DNA of 64,000 nucleotides, taken from positions 1 to 64,000 of the forward strand of contig JAAVDB010000026.1 in assembly GCA_014802015.1 (NCBI GenBank). Direction: 5' to 3'. The stretch's first letter is position 1; each line of letters starts with the position of its first letter. Made by a program: the position numbers and the translations under genes. Source of the DNA: Bacteroides sp. (GTDB lineage: Bacteria > Bacteroidota > Bacteroidia > Bacteroidales > Muribaculaceae). Of the stretch, positions 9,776 through 18,565 are shown one piece after another. The notes below the pieces were generated by a model. The model searched no databases. It worked only from the letters and a program-made list of their open reading frames with translations, and was not told the DNA's origin.

Positions 9776-9820
9776 ATATCACCGCATCGCTCTCACGGGC
9801 CATGCGGTGATATTATTATC
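9776..9820 (+). terminator. Rho-independent terminator of the gal operon
   Basis: A perfect 12-bp inverted repeat, ATATCACCGCAT (9776-9787) and ATGCGGTGATAT (9802-9813), has a 14-base loop and a T-rich tail. It sits 28 bp after galK. The alternative GTG start of the next ORF (9807) falls inside this stem, which argues for the later ATG at 9831. Confidence 0.8.
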
Positions 9821-9830
9821 AGTTTATCTT

Positions 9831-10673
9831 ATGCGTTTGATTAATAAAGTGATTCTTCTCGCACTTCCGTTCATAGCCGGTTGTGTGGCTGAAAGTGTAA
9901 GTGCCCGGAGTGTTATACCTGTGCCTGAGAGTCACGTCACGCCCGGCACGCAATGGCAAGGCAAGAAGGTAGGTGTGCTCGGCGACTCGATGAGCCAGCC
10001 CCGTGACACCACGCAGTCCAAGCGATTCTACAACTATCTCGCTGACCTCATGGGCATCGAGCCTTACGTATATGCCGTGTCGGGCTATCAGATGAAACAG
10101 ATGCTCGGCGAGGCAGAACGTATGCATGCCGACCATCCCGAAGGACTCGACGCCATCCTCATCTGGGCAGGTACCAATGATTATAATTCATCAATACCTG
10201 TAGGGGAGTTCTTTACTGAAGAGCCTGCCGAGGTCAATGTCAACGGAGTTATGAGCCGGCGCATGCATCGCACACACGTGATGTCCGACTCTACGTTCTG
10301 CGGGCGTATCAATATGTTACTGTCGACACTTAAAGACCGTTATCCCGAGACTCAGATAGTTATACTCACTCCCATTCATCGTGGTCCGGCTCGATTCAGC
10401 GGTAAGAACATCCAGCCGCCCGAGGATTACGCCAACGCCACAGGTGCGTATCTGGATGATTACGTATCGGCCCTGCGTCGTGGTGGCGAGATATGGAGTG
10501 TGCCGGTAATAGACCTGTTCAGCATATCCGGACTTTATCCTGCCTCACGCGGATATGACGACTATATACAGAAGGTCGACACCGACCGTCTTCATCCCAG
10601 TGATCTCGGACATTACCGACTGGCGCGCACATTACAGTTTCAGCTGATGGCTCTCCCTCCCGACTGGAGATGA
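9831..10673 (+). CDS. SGNH/GDSL-family hydrolase, putative lipoprotein
   Basis: The start is placed at ATG 9831, not at the track's GTG 9807, because the latter lies in the galK terminator stem and the ATG gives a clean lipoprotein signal with lipobox IAGC. The mature part is an SGNH esterase/lipase fold: block I has GVLGDSMSQ with the nucleophile Ser, block III has GTNDYN and block V has DRLHPSDLGH with the catalytic Asp-His. Such enzymes often deacetylate glycans or cleave acyl esters in the envelope, but the substrate cannot be told here. It converges on the PagL-like gene with an 8-bp gap. Confidence 0.85.
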   Translation: MRLINKVILLALPFIAGCVAESVSARSVIPVPESHVTPGTQWQGKKVGVLGDSMSQPRDTTQSKRFYNYLADLMGIEPYVYAVSGYQMKQMLGEAERMHADHPEGLDAILIWAGTNDYNSSIPVGEFFTEEPAEVNVNGVMSRRMHRTHVMSDSTFCGRINMLLSTLKDRYPETQIVILTPIHRGPARFSGKNIQPPEDYANATGAYLDDYVSALRRGGEIWSVPVIDLFSISGLYPASRGYDDYIQKVDTDRLHPSDLGHYRLARTLQFQLMALPPDWR

Positions 10674-10681
10674 CAGTCCGG

Positions 10682-11881
10682 TCATTTCAGTCTCACGCCG
10701 ATGCCGAGCATGAGATTCTGTGGATCCTTGAAGTTGCCGAGGCGGTAACCGACATTGAGAAACAGATAGTCCGTAACAAAAGTCTTTAATGTCAATGACT
10801 GATAAAACCGTTTCTCGCCACGCGGACTGATAAAATCATATCCCAATCCGGCATTTACTGAAAATATAGGCATAGTCAACTCGGCATGGGCGGAAACTCC
10901 CATGCTGAGTTGTTTTCTGAAAGGCGGACGTTCAAACATAATATCCTCACCATAACTTCCCTCTATCCAATAGGAATCAATGCCGGCCCCTTCATCCCAC
11001 TGGGCATCGAGACTCGGGCCGACAGCTATCAGTCTGTTAAGTCTGAAGAGAGGGGAGAATTGCAGACCTGCTACACCGAAGCGCCCAGGGCATAGCTCAG
11101 GTTCGGCAGGATCGCCTACTGTCACGATGTGTTTGCGCCATGCGCCGTATGCCGTGATGTCATACATCCAGCCATGACGGTCCGCATTATTCGCAAGCTC
11201 CGTATCTTCGGGTTGGGTCTGATGATTAGGATTGATAATATATGCGATACCCACGGATACGCCTACGCTATTTATGCCGGCATTGGGCCATGAGGTGTTA
11301 CCGTTTGAGTTGTGATGGGCTCTTACTCCTAACGACACACGCCATCGGTCACTGAGGCTGTAATGCAGTTTCAGGCCGAGTCCCATGTGGGCAGTGACAG
11401 CCGTGCTGACTACATTATTACTCTCCTTCGGATTTTCGATGTGATGTCTCCATCCGAACGCTGCACCGAACTGCCACTCATATCCGAGCCATAGCCGTGA
11501 GCTGAAATTAGCGATCGGAGCGCCCTGATATACGTAGGCCGTCACTGGTGTCCCGAGCATAGGCGATGCGAAGTAGGTACCTGCACCTATACCGATACCT
11601 TGATAGAGTCCTTTGTACAGCATTCCCTCCCGGGTCGAGGGGTTGAAACTGAAATCAGCACGGATGTCACCTGACAGATAGCTGTCTATCCGTTTACCCT
11701 CAGGATTCGCTCCGCGCAGATAATCGTTTGTGCCCGGGACCATGGCCGGAGAGATTTCTGCCCCGACACGCCATTCCAACGGACGCGAGAAGGCTGACGC
11801 AATCGTGTCGGCATGCACCGAGACACTGACCGCCGACATTAGGGCGATCACCTTAATCAGTCGTTTCAATTCGGATCTCAT
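10682..11881 (-). CDS. PagL-like acyloxyacyl hydrolase, outer membrane
   Basis: A 399-residue protein with a signal peptide ending near VHADT. The region around residues 40-225 looks like a PagL (lipid A 3-O-deacylase) beta-barrel, with the catalytic-type motif HHNSN followed by SWPNAGINS. By my alignment the canonical PagL Glu, 12 residues after the Ser, is Asn here. The C-terminal half (about 235-399) is another barrel-like set of amphipathic strands ending in LGIGVRLK, making the protein about twice the PagL length. The first 29 bp overlap the preceding lipoprotein gene, so the two are probably co-translated. A role in lipid A remodelling is inferred. Confidence 0.72.
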   Translation of the reverse strand: MRSELKRLIKVIALMSAVSVSVHADTIASAFSRPLEWRVGAEISPAMVPGTNDYLRGANPEGKRIDSYLSGDIRADFSFNPSTREGMLYKGLYQGIGIGAGTYFASPMLGTPVTAYVYQGAPIANFSSRLWLGYEWQFGAAFGWRHHIENPKESNNVVSTAVTAHMGLGLKLHYSLSDRWRVSLGVRAHHNSNGNTSWPNAGINSVGVSVGIAYIINPNHQTQPEDTELANNADRHGWMYDITAYGAWRKHIVTVGDPAEPELCPGRFGVAGLQFSPLFRLNRLIAVGPSLDAQWDEGAGIDSYWIEGSYGEDIMFERPPFRKQLSMGVSAHAELTMPIFSVNAGLGYDFISPRGEKRFYQSLTLKTFVTDYLFLNVGYRLGNFKDPQNLMLGIGVRLK

Positions 11882-12782
11882 AGCTTACGGGATAGTAAGA
11901 TGACATATTAAAGTTGATGGGAACACGATGCCCGAGAGTCTCGTTGAGGAAATACATCGTACCCGAGACATCGGCGCAGGCATATTTCATTTCGGTGATT
12001 ACGTATCCGTTACTTTGGGCCGGTACGGTCACCTCGACACTTGTCAGATAATCAGGACCCGGGTAAATATATTCGAATCCCGGTCGTATGCCGGACTGCT
12101 GCACCATCACCCACTCTCCGTTCTTATATATCGGTACATCCATTGATACGGGTATATCCTTGACCCATGCATCCGTAGTGTTGATCATAGGTTCGACTAA
12201 TACGTATGGATAACGGTTGAGATAGGGATATTCCAGATATGTAAGATCTGAGGTGCTGGTGTTCTCAAACCCCATTCTGAATACTTTGGTCATGGCATCG
12301 TCAGTGACGCGCAACTCGGAGTTATAATGCACCGATTCGAGTTTCATGGGTTCACCGGGCAATATCACTACATTGATAAACCGGTTGCCGTAACTGTATT
12401 CAAGCACGACCTCCTCATGTGATTCGTAATGGGAGGTATTGCTGATACTTTCCAGTACAAGTCGTGAGCCGTCCTTTCGGATTTCAAAACGTCGCAGGCT
12501 ATTCTCGCATACGATAAGGCTCACTTCCGATGCCGGAGATGAGCTGTCGATTATATCGCCCTTTGAATTATAATATGTACAGTCCTGCCGTGAGGAAAAA
12601 TAGTTGAGCGAAATATTCTGCAACCCTTTGGTCGGAATTGTAAATTCCGCCGTTCCGCCATTCCCTTCGATGGTGACTTCGGTCGATATCGGTATATCCG
12701 GCTCATCAAGAAAAATATCGCCGTTACAGCCAGATAAGAGCACCGCCACAATCAGCATCGCTATGTAATAGAGATGTCTCAT
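11853..12782 (-). CDS. Lipoprotein of unknown function
   Basis: A 309-residue protein with a lipoprotein signal and lipobox LLSGC (Cys19), followed by Asn-Gly-Asp. The mature part is rich in Thr, Ser and Tyr with alternating hydrophobic residues, suggesting beta-sandwich domains; I recognise no family. It overlaps the PagL-like gene by 29 bp and may act with it at the outer membrane. It begins 56 bp after the TolC gene of the ABC efflux operon, and I saw no terminator between them, so it may be read from the same transcript. Confidence 0.75.
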   Translation of the reverse strand: MRHLYYIAMLIVAVLLSGCNGDIFLDEPDIPISTEVTIEGNGGTAEFTIPTKGLQNISLNYFSSRQDCTYYNSKGDIIDSSSPASEVSLIVCENSLRRFEIRKDGSRLVLESISNTSHYESHEEVVLEYSYGNRFINVVILPGEPMKLESVHYNSELRVTDDAMTKVFRMGFENTSTSDLTYLEYPYLNRYPYVLVEPMINTTDAWVKDIPVSMDVPIYKNGEWVMVQQSGIRPGFEYIYPGPDYLTSVEVTVPAQSNGYVITEMKYACADVSGTMYFLNETLGHRVPINFNMSSYYPVSYEIRIETTD

Positions 12783-12838
12783 AATTAGTAAAGATATTAT
12801 TTATATAACGAAACTATGTGTGGCAAATTGTGTGGTAG

Positions 12839-14149
12839 TCAGTTCTCCCGGTTATAGAAACCGATTATGCGTGAGCGGAGTATCATTTCATATTTGGCCT
12901 GGACCTGTTGCGATAGGGTGGTGATGTAGGATGAGCGGGCCTGTTCCCACTCGGTAGCATTGGCTCGTCCGTAGTTGTACTTTTCGGTCATAGCATCGAG
13001 GGCGGCTTTGGCTGACTCTACGGCGACTACACCGGCCTGATAGCGGGTACGTGCGCCTTCGGTCTGACAATAGGCTTGACGGATAGTCTTGAGGAGATCC
13101 ATCTCACGACGTTCGAGTTCGAGCTCGGCTGACAGACGTTGTGCACGGGCCTGACGCACCTGATTACGTGTAGAGAATGCATCGAATATAGGCACGTTTA
13201 ATGATATGCCTATTGACTTGGAGAAGTTATCCCTCATCTGCCGTGCAAATGATATATTGTCAGATCCTGATAATGTATAATAGCTTGAGCCGATACCTGC
13301 GTTCAGTGACAGCCTCGGCAGGTAGCCGCTGCGGGCTACAGAGATTGCATGATCGGCAAGTCCGATGGCCGAGCGTGCGGCAAGTATACCGTTGTTATTA
13401 CTCAGTGCATTGCGGTAGACAACATCCGCACTCGGCGGCAGTGATATGTCGCCATCGAAGTCGACCGTCTGAATGTCGAATCCATCGGTGTCGCCGAGTT
13501 CGAGCGCCCGTGTCAGATCGACGAGTGCAAGTCGATAATCATTCTCGGCATTGACGACGTTGACCTCGCCTGACGCTACCTCGGCTTTGGCCTGCAATAC
13601 ATCCACTTCCGGCACTTTACCGGCTTCGAGCAGAGTCTCCTGTCGCCTGAGCTGAGTCTCGGACAGACGAAGTTCCTCCCTGCGTACGGCAAGTATCTCG
13701 CTGTTGTACAGCACCTGTAGGTAATAGGCCATGATGCCGAGTGTCACTTCATCCTTTGCGTAGGCGACCTGCAGGTCAAGAGTATGGATATTGGCCTGAG
13801 CCTGTCGGAGTTGTCGCAGGGCGCTCAGGCCCTGAAACAGCGGCAGGGAGAAACTTACGTGCCATCCGAGGGCCGAAGTGTTGCGGTTGGCATAGGTGTT
13901 CTGTGCGGTAAGTCCGCGCCCGAAGTCCCAGCTCTGACTCGCTGATGCCGAGAGGGTGGGGAGGAAACGGTCCTTGGCCTCGGTGAGGCTCAGGTCACCT
14001 TTGTATCGGTCGAACTGGGCTGACCTTACGTCCAGATTGTGTGTGACGGCATAGTTGATACAGCTGTCGAGGCTCCATGCCTCGGCGTATGAAGCTGAGA
14101 CCGCGAGTGTCAGCATGGCTGATGCGGCAATAGTGCGTAGCAGTTTCAT
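12839..14149 (-). CDS. TolC-family outer membrane efflux protein
   Basis: Outer-membrane channel subunit of a tripartite efflux pump. The 436-residue protein has a signal peptide ending near SASYAEA and two OEP repeats rich in long amphipathic helices with Arg, Gln, Ala and Leu. It ends an operon with two MacB-type permeases, an ATPase and an adaptor; its start is 8 bp from the adaptor stop. The substrate is unknown. Confidence 0.93.
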   Translation of the reverse strand: MKLLRTIAASAMLTLAVSASYAEAWSLDSCINYAVTHNLDVRSAQFDRYKGDLSLTEAKDRFLPTLSASASQSWDFGRGLTAQNTYANRNTSALGWHVSFSLPLFQGLSALRQLRQAQANIHTLDLQVAYAKDEVTLGIMAYYLQVLYNSEILAVRREELRLSETQLRRQETLLEAGKVPEVDVLQAKAEVASGEVNVVNAENDYRLALVDLTRALELGDTDGFDIQTVDFDGDISLPPSADVVYRNALSNNNGILAARSAIGLADHAISVARSGYLPRLSLNAGIGSSYYTLSGSDNISFARQMRDNFSKSIGISLNVPIFDAFSTRNQVRQARAQRLSAELELERREMDLLKTIRQAYCQTEGARTRYQAGVVAVESAKAALDAMTEKYNYGRANATEWEQARSSYITTLSQQVQAKYEMILRSRIIGFYNREN

Positions 14150-14157
14150 ATAGTAAT

Positions 14158-15258
14158 TTATTTGCCTGTTGCTACGCGTCCGCGCAGACGGGTGGATGAG
14201 GTTACTCCTGATTTCACTTCGATGTTCATTCCGTCAGAGATACCTGTGATAACCTGTGTACGGTCAAACTTCTGTCCCTTGACCGAGTCGGTGAGCACAT
14301 ACACGAATGTGCTGTCTTCGGCCCATTCGATAACACTCTCAGGGATGGTGAGAACGTTAGCGGCCCTGTTGAGCATCACCGAAGCATTGGCACTGTAACC
14401 CGCACGCAACTGTCGGCCTTCGGGTACGGTGATGGCGGCTTTGATCTCGAAAGTATTGGCTCCGTTGGTCTCAGTGCCTTTAGGAGCGATATTCTCGATT
14501 ACAGCGTCAAGTTGCAGGTCAGGCAGCGCACCGATGGATATTGTCATGGGTTGGCGTACACTCAGCAGTCCGACTTCGGTCTCGTCAACCTTGCCCTTAA
14601 AGATGAGGTTATTCATATCCGCAACTGTCGCGACTGTAGTGCCGTCATTCATAGTATTGGCCTGGATTACTGACGAGCCGACCTTGACTGGCACATCAAG
14701 TACCAGACCTGAAGTCGTGGCACGGACGAGGGTATTGCTCTCCTTGGCGTTATTACGTGACACACCCTCCTTGACGATCGAATAAGCATCCTGTGCGTAT
14801 TCAAGCTCGGCCTCAGCCTTGGCAAGGGTGGTTGCGGTATTTTCGTATTCCTCACGGCTTATCACCTTCTTGTCGAAAAGGAGTGTGTTACGGTCATGTT
14901 TGGCACGTGCATCGGCGAGTGATATTCGGGCAGTCTCGATGCGTGACAGTGCTGATGACAGCTGGCCCTCGTCGGGAATAATCTTGATGCGAGCCACTAC
15001 ATCACCCTCGCTGACCATATCACCTGCTTCGACATTGATCTCTGAGATGATGCCTGACACCTGAGGCTTTATCTCGATTTCATCGCGCGGCTCAATGGTG
15101 CCTGTAAGGATGGTGGTGCGCTCTATGTTGCCGGTGGAGGGCGACACTATCTCGTAGCGTGTCTCACCGGGCCGTGAATTTATGAAAAGATACACGAATG
15201 TGCCGATGAAAATCACGGCTACAAGTGTCCATAGCAGAATCTTGAAAAACTTCTTCAT
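14158..15258 (-). CDS. Periplasmic adaptor subunit (MacA/HlyD family)
   Basis: Membrane-fusion protein of the ABC efflux pump. The 366 residues start with one membrane anchor (about 8-26). A lipoyl-like domain follows (IKPQVSGIISEINVEAGDMV), then a coiled-coil hairpin, the second lipoyl half (VRATTSGLVLDVPVKVGSSV) and beta-barrel domains. It lies between the second permease and the TolC gene with a 40-bp gap to the permease, matching the usual Bacteroidota ABC-ABC-adaptor-TolC order. Confidence 0.93.
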   Translation of the reverse strand: MKKFFKILLWTLVAVIFIGTFVYLFINSRPGETRYEIVSPSTGNIERTTILTGTIEPRDEIEIKPQVSGIISEINVEAGDMVSEGDVVARIKIIPDEGQLSSALSRIETARISLADARAKHDRNTLLFDKKVISREEYENTATTLAKAEAELEYAQDAYSIVKEGVSRNNAKESNTLVRATTSGLVLDVPVKVGSSVIQANTMNDGTTVATVADMNNLIFKGKVDETEVGLLSVRQPMTISIGALPDLQLDAVIENIAPKGTETNGANTFEIKAAITVPEGRQLRAGYSANASVMLNRAANVLTIPESVIEWAEDSTFVYVLTDSVKGQKFDRTQVITGISDGMNIEVKSGVTSSTRLRGRVATGK

Positions 15259-15298
15259 ATCGCGGTTATCGTTTTGTCTCGATTGATTTGTGTGATGA

Positions 15299-16543
15299 TT
15301 ATTTGTCGTTGAGTGCTTCGATCGGTTTTATTTTCATCGCCTTGACGGCCGGAATTATGCCGGCGGCGGTGCCGAGTATGAGGAATGTGAGGAGAATGCC
15401 TGTGGCCTGTGAGAACTCAAGCTGAAAGTGCAACGGTCCTCTCGGGCCGTCGGTGGCCATCTGCACGGTGCCGAGTATCAGTGTGGCGAATACTATCCCT
15501 GTAATGCCGGCTATGGTGGTGAGCACCATCGATTCCGACAGTATCTGTATGATTATGTCACGCGGTTTGGCACCGATGGCACGTCGTATGCCTATCTCAT
15601 GAGTGCGTTCGCGCACTATTATCCACATGATGTTGCCGACACCGATAATGCCTGACATAAGTGTGCCGATACCGACGAAGAGGGCCAGGAGTGTTATGCC
15701 GTAGAAGATATTGTCGAGCATCTCGAATTTTTCCGAGATGTTGAAGTAATTGAATGCACCGTTATCGTCAGGCGCTATGGGATGGTTGGATGCGACGAGG
15801 TGACGCAGCAACCGTTCGTAGTCGGCGGGCCGGCATCCCGACTGATAGGTCATCAGGAATATGTCGATGTGGTTACCGAGGTTATAACCGCGACGCATGG
15901 TGTTGTAGGGGATAAATATGGATTCGTCCATCTTGGCACCGACATTTACTTCGGATGTCTGTCCGATGACTCCGATCACCTTATAATATATGTCGTTAAT
16001 CTGTAATTCTTTCCCTATGCCCGAACCTGTGCCGAACAATTCATCCGCAACCTTTTTGCCGACCACGCACACTTTACGGAAGTTCACGTCGTCAGCCTCG
16101 TTGATAAACCTCCCCTCGTAGACGATCGGCTCGAAAATCTTGTCATAATCCTTCTCTACGCCTGTGAGCTGGGCCGAGGATTTGTTACGTCCGTACAGTG
16201 CCGTACCTCTTGAAAACACTACGGCCGATGAATATTCGATGTCAGGAATGGCACGACGTATGTTGGCCGCATCCTGTGTGTTGAGCTTCACCTCAGTTCC
16301 TTTGTTGAATCCGGCATAACTCTTGGTGGTGCGTCCGGGGAATATGATGGCCGCATTTGTGGCAAAACCCTCGAAATTCCTGTACATGAAGTGCTTCAGG
16401 CCCTCCGATCCACCGATGAGCAGGGCGAGAATGGCTGTGCCCCAGAAGATGCCGAACGCTGTCATAAATGTGCGTGTCTTGTTCTGAGCAAGTGTCGTGC
16501 CGATCTCACGCCAGTTTTCTATGTCAAATACGGGATTTCTCAT
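15299..16543 (-). CDS. MacB-type ABC transporter permease (second)
   Basis: A 414-residue inner-membrane subunit with the MacB periplasmic domain between the first membrane segment (about 28-45) and three C-terminal segments. The FtsX-domain signature RERTHEIGIRRAIGAKP is present, followed by IIIQILSESMVLT. It is paralogous to the gene just upstream, and the two could form a heterodimer with the shared ATPase. It lies 8 bp after the first permease. Confidence 0.94.
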   Translation of the reverse strand: MRNPVFDIENWREIGTTLAQNKTRTFMTAFGIFWGTAILALLIGGSEGLKHFMYRNFEGFATNAAIIFPGRTTKSYAGFNKGTEVKLNTQDAANIRRAIPDIEYSSAVVFSRGTALYGRNKSSAQLTGVEKDYDKIFEPIVYEGRFINEADDVNFRKVCVVGKKVADELFGTGSGIGKELQINDIYYKVIGVIGQTSEVNVGAKMDESIFIPYNTMRRGYNLGNHIDIFLMTYQSGCRPADYERLLRHLVASNHPIAPDDNGAFNYFNISEKFEMLDNIFYGITLLALFVGIGTLMSGIIGVGNIMWIIVRERTHEIGIRRAIGAKPRDIIIQILSESMVLTTIAGITGIVFATLILGTVQMATDGPRGPLHFQLEFSQATGILLTFLILGTAAGIIPAVKAMKIKPIEALNDK

Positions 16544-16551
16544 ATTAGCGG

Positions 16552-17778
16552 TTATTCGTCACGTAATGCTTCGACAGGCTTGATCTTCAACGATTTCAGT
16601 GCCGGAAACAGCCCTGCCAACGCTCCTGCTATTACCAGTACGACGGTTACTTCAAGGGCTACTGTCAGATTGACCGTCGGGTTAAGGATAACAGTCACGT
16701 TACCCTTATCGCAGATATATCCGATAAGTCCGGCCACGGCCACACCGAGCACTATGCCGACGTAGCCGAATAGAGTGGTGATGGCCACGCTCTCTAAGAT
16801 TATCTGCTTGAGTATGCTGAACGGTCTTGCTCCGATGGCTCGGCGCACACCTATCTCATGTGTACGTTCGCGTACGGACACAAACATGATGTTGCTCACA
16901 CCGACTATGCCCGAGAGCATTGTGAGCATACCGATTATCCACACCGCGATGTCCATCGCCCCTGTTGCCGCCGACTGACGCAGGTGGTCGTTGAAGCGGT
17001 TCCATACCCATAGGGCGCTTCTGTCTGATGGATCAAAACTGTGTTCGTTTCCCAGCGCATTGTATATCTCGTTCTCTACTTCGTTGCCGTCCTCGATGGT
17101 CGTCAGCCCTTGTACGCTTACAGTCATACGGTTGACTATGTCAGAGCCTCCGGCCATATTTCTGGCGGTGGTGTAGGGGATGAAACTCCCGGTGTTCCAT
17201 TCGTGTGTGTATACTCCGATGACGGTAAACGACAGGTCATTTATTTTTACGAGTTGCCCAACAGGATCAGAATGTTCGCCGAACAGATTGCGTGCGTTAT
17301 CCTTGTGCAGCACGACTACGCGACGGCCCTGACGTATGTCATTGTCGTTGACAAACCGTCCTGCGGTAAGTTTACCCCCCTCGTCTTTCAGTCCCGAAGG
17401 GTAGACACCCGTATAACCGCCTGTGATATAATCCTTGCCGGTCGATATGACGGCACTGTTATTTTCGATCTGAGCCGAAACGTTGTTTACAGATTCCGGA
17501 TTGCGGTTGGCTATCAGCTGCATATCCTTTTCACGCAATTGTACCTGTCTGTTGTCAGTTAGTCCTTTGAACGGTTTGTTGGCCCATCCGCCTGACACTC
17601 TTATCGACTCGGTGTCGCGCGACGAAAACATTGCATTCATGCCGTTGACAAGTCCGTGCGACACACTCAGCAGCACTATGAGCAGGAATATTCCCCACGA
17701 GACGGCAAATCCCGTGAGAGCGGTGCGCACCTTATTGTGTCGCAGTGTGGCGAGTATTTCATTAATCAGGTCGATCAT
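16552..17778 (-). CDS. MacB-type ABC transporter permease (first)
   Basis: A 408-residue inner-membrane permease with an N-terminal membrane segment, a MacB periplasmic domain and a C-terminal FtsX domain containing VRERTHEIGVRRAIGARP. It overlaps the ATPase gene by 4 bp, which implies coupled translation. The protein mechanically couples ATP hydrolysis to substrate extrusion through the adaptor and TolC. Substrates of such Bacteroidota pumps range from drugs to peptides and cannot be told here. Confidence 0.94.
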   Translation of the reverse strand: MIDLINEILATLRHNKVRTALTGFAVSWGIFLLIVLLSVSHGLVNGMNAMFSSRDTESIRVSGGWANKPFKGLTDNRQVQLREKDMQLIANRNPESVNNVSAQIENNSAVISTGKDYITGGYTGVYPSGLKDEGGKLTAGRFVNDNDIRQGRRVVVLHKDNARNLFGEHSDPVGQLVKINDLSFTVIGVYTHEWNTGSFIPYTTARNMAGGSDIVNRMTVSVQGLTTIEDGNEVENEIYNALGNEHSFDPSDRSALWVWNRFNDHLRQSAATGAMDIAVWIIGMLTMLSGIVGVSNIMFVSVRERTHEIGVRRAIGARPFSILKQIILESVAITTLFGYVGIVLGVAVAGLIGYICDKGNVTVILNPTVNLTVALEVTVVLVIAGALAGLFPALKSLKIKPVEALRDE

Positions 17779-18479
17779 TGCATGGTGATGACCGATGAGA
17801 CAGCGGTCGGAGTTTCGGGTGTGACGATGCGTCCGTCAGAGATACGTATGATGCGGTTGGTCTGTTCGCCGACTCCGGGATCATGTGTGACAATGACGAT
17901 GGTGCGCCCCTCGGCGTTGAGGTCGCGGAACACCTGCATGACCTCGCGCGAGGTTTTTGAGTCAAGTGCGCCGGTCGGTTCATCGGCAAGGAGTATCGAG
18001 GGATTGGTGATGAGGGCACGTGCTATGGCCACACGCTGCTTCTGTCCGCCTGACAGTTCGCCGGGCAGATGGGTGGCACGCTCGGCCATACCCATTCGCT
18101 CAAGCTGCTCCATAGCCATGAGGTTGCGTTTGCGGCGTGGAATGCCGCGATAGAACAGCGGGAGTGCAACGTTTTCAAGCGCGTTCTTGTATCCTATAAG
18201 GTTGAACGACTGAAACACGAATCCTATCATATAGTTACGTAGGTCGGCGGCTTTATTCTCGGTAAGATTCTTGATAAGGACCCCGTCAAGGTAATACTCT
18301 CCGGAATCATAGTTGTCGAGAATGCCGAGTATGTTCAGCAGCGTAGACTTGCCCGATCCGGATGCACCCATGATCGATACAAGTTCACCTTTCTCGATGC
18401 CGAGATTCACATCTTTCAGTACGTGAAGCGGGACTGCGCCGGGATAGGATTTATTAATGTCTTTCAGACGGATTATCAT
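17775..18479 (-). CDS. ABC transporter ATP-binding protein (MacB/LolD type)
   Basis: A 234-residue ATPase with Walker A GASGSGKST (near residue 39), the signature LSGGQKQR, Walker B ILLADEPTGALD and an H-loop in IVIVTHD. It is the first gene of the efflux operon ATPase-permease-permease-adaptor-TolC. Upstream lie a TAnnTTTG promoter and an 11-bp palindrome. MacB usually fuses ATPase and permease in one chain; here they are separate, as in many Bacteroidota. Confidence 0.95.
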   Translation of the reverse strand: MIIRLKDINKSYPGAVPLHVLKDVNLGIEKGELVSIMGASGSGKSTLLNILGILDNYDSGEYYLDGVLIKNLTENKAADLRNYMIGFVFQSFNLIGYKNALENVALPLFYRGIPRRKRNLMAMEQLERMGMAERATHLPGELSGGQKQRVAIARALITNPSILLADEPTGALDSKTSREVMQVFRDLNAEGRTIVIVTHDPGVGEQTNRIIRISDGRIVTPETPTAVSSVITMQ

Positions 18480-18498
18480 TGTGATGAAATTTTCATCG

Positions 18499-18530
18499 CA
18501 AAGTTAAGGATATATCAAGGTACTTTGCAA
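18499..18530 (-). promoter_or_regulatory. Promoter of the ABC efflux operon
   Basis: On the minus strand TAACTTTG (18506-18499) matches TAnnTTTG, and TTG (18530-18528) lies 21 bp upstream as the -33 element. The predicted transcription start is near 18493, 14 bases before the ATPase start codon. Confidence 0.7.
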
Positions 18531-18546
18531 TACATAGTACCTTGAT
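18514..18546. promoter_or_regulatory. Palindromic operator overlapping the efflux promoter
   Basis: A perfect 11-bp inverted repeat, ATCAAGGTACT (18514-18524) and AGTACCTTGAT (18536-18546), has an 11-base spacer that contains the -33 TTG of the efflux promoter. The size and placement fit a dimeric repressor site, for example of PadR or TetR type. No regulator gene is adjacent. A hairpin role is less likely because no T-run follows on either strand. Confidence 0.6.
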
Positions 18547-18565
18547 TAACTTAATTTAACATACT

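Noticed and set aside
9807-9830. GTG start for the SGNH gene
   Set aside because: It lies in the stem of the galK terminator; ATG at 9831 gives a proper lipoprotein signal.
18514-18546. Terminator for the gene ending at 18566
   Set aside because: No T-run follows the palindrome in the minus-strand direction, and it sits over the -33 box of the next promoter.
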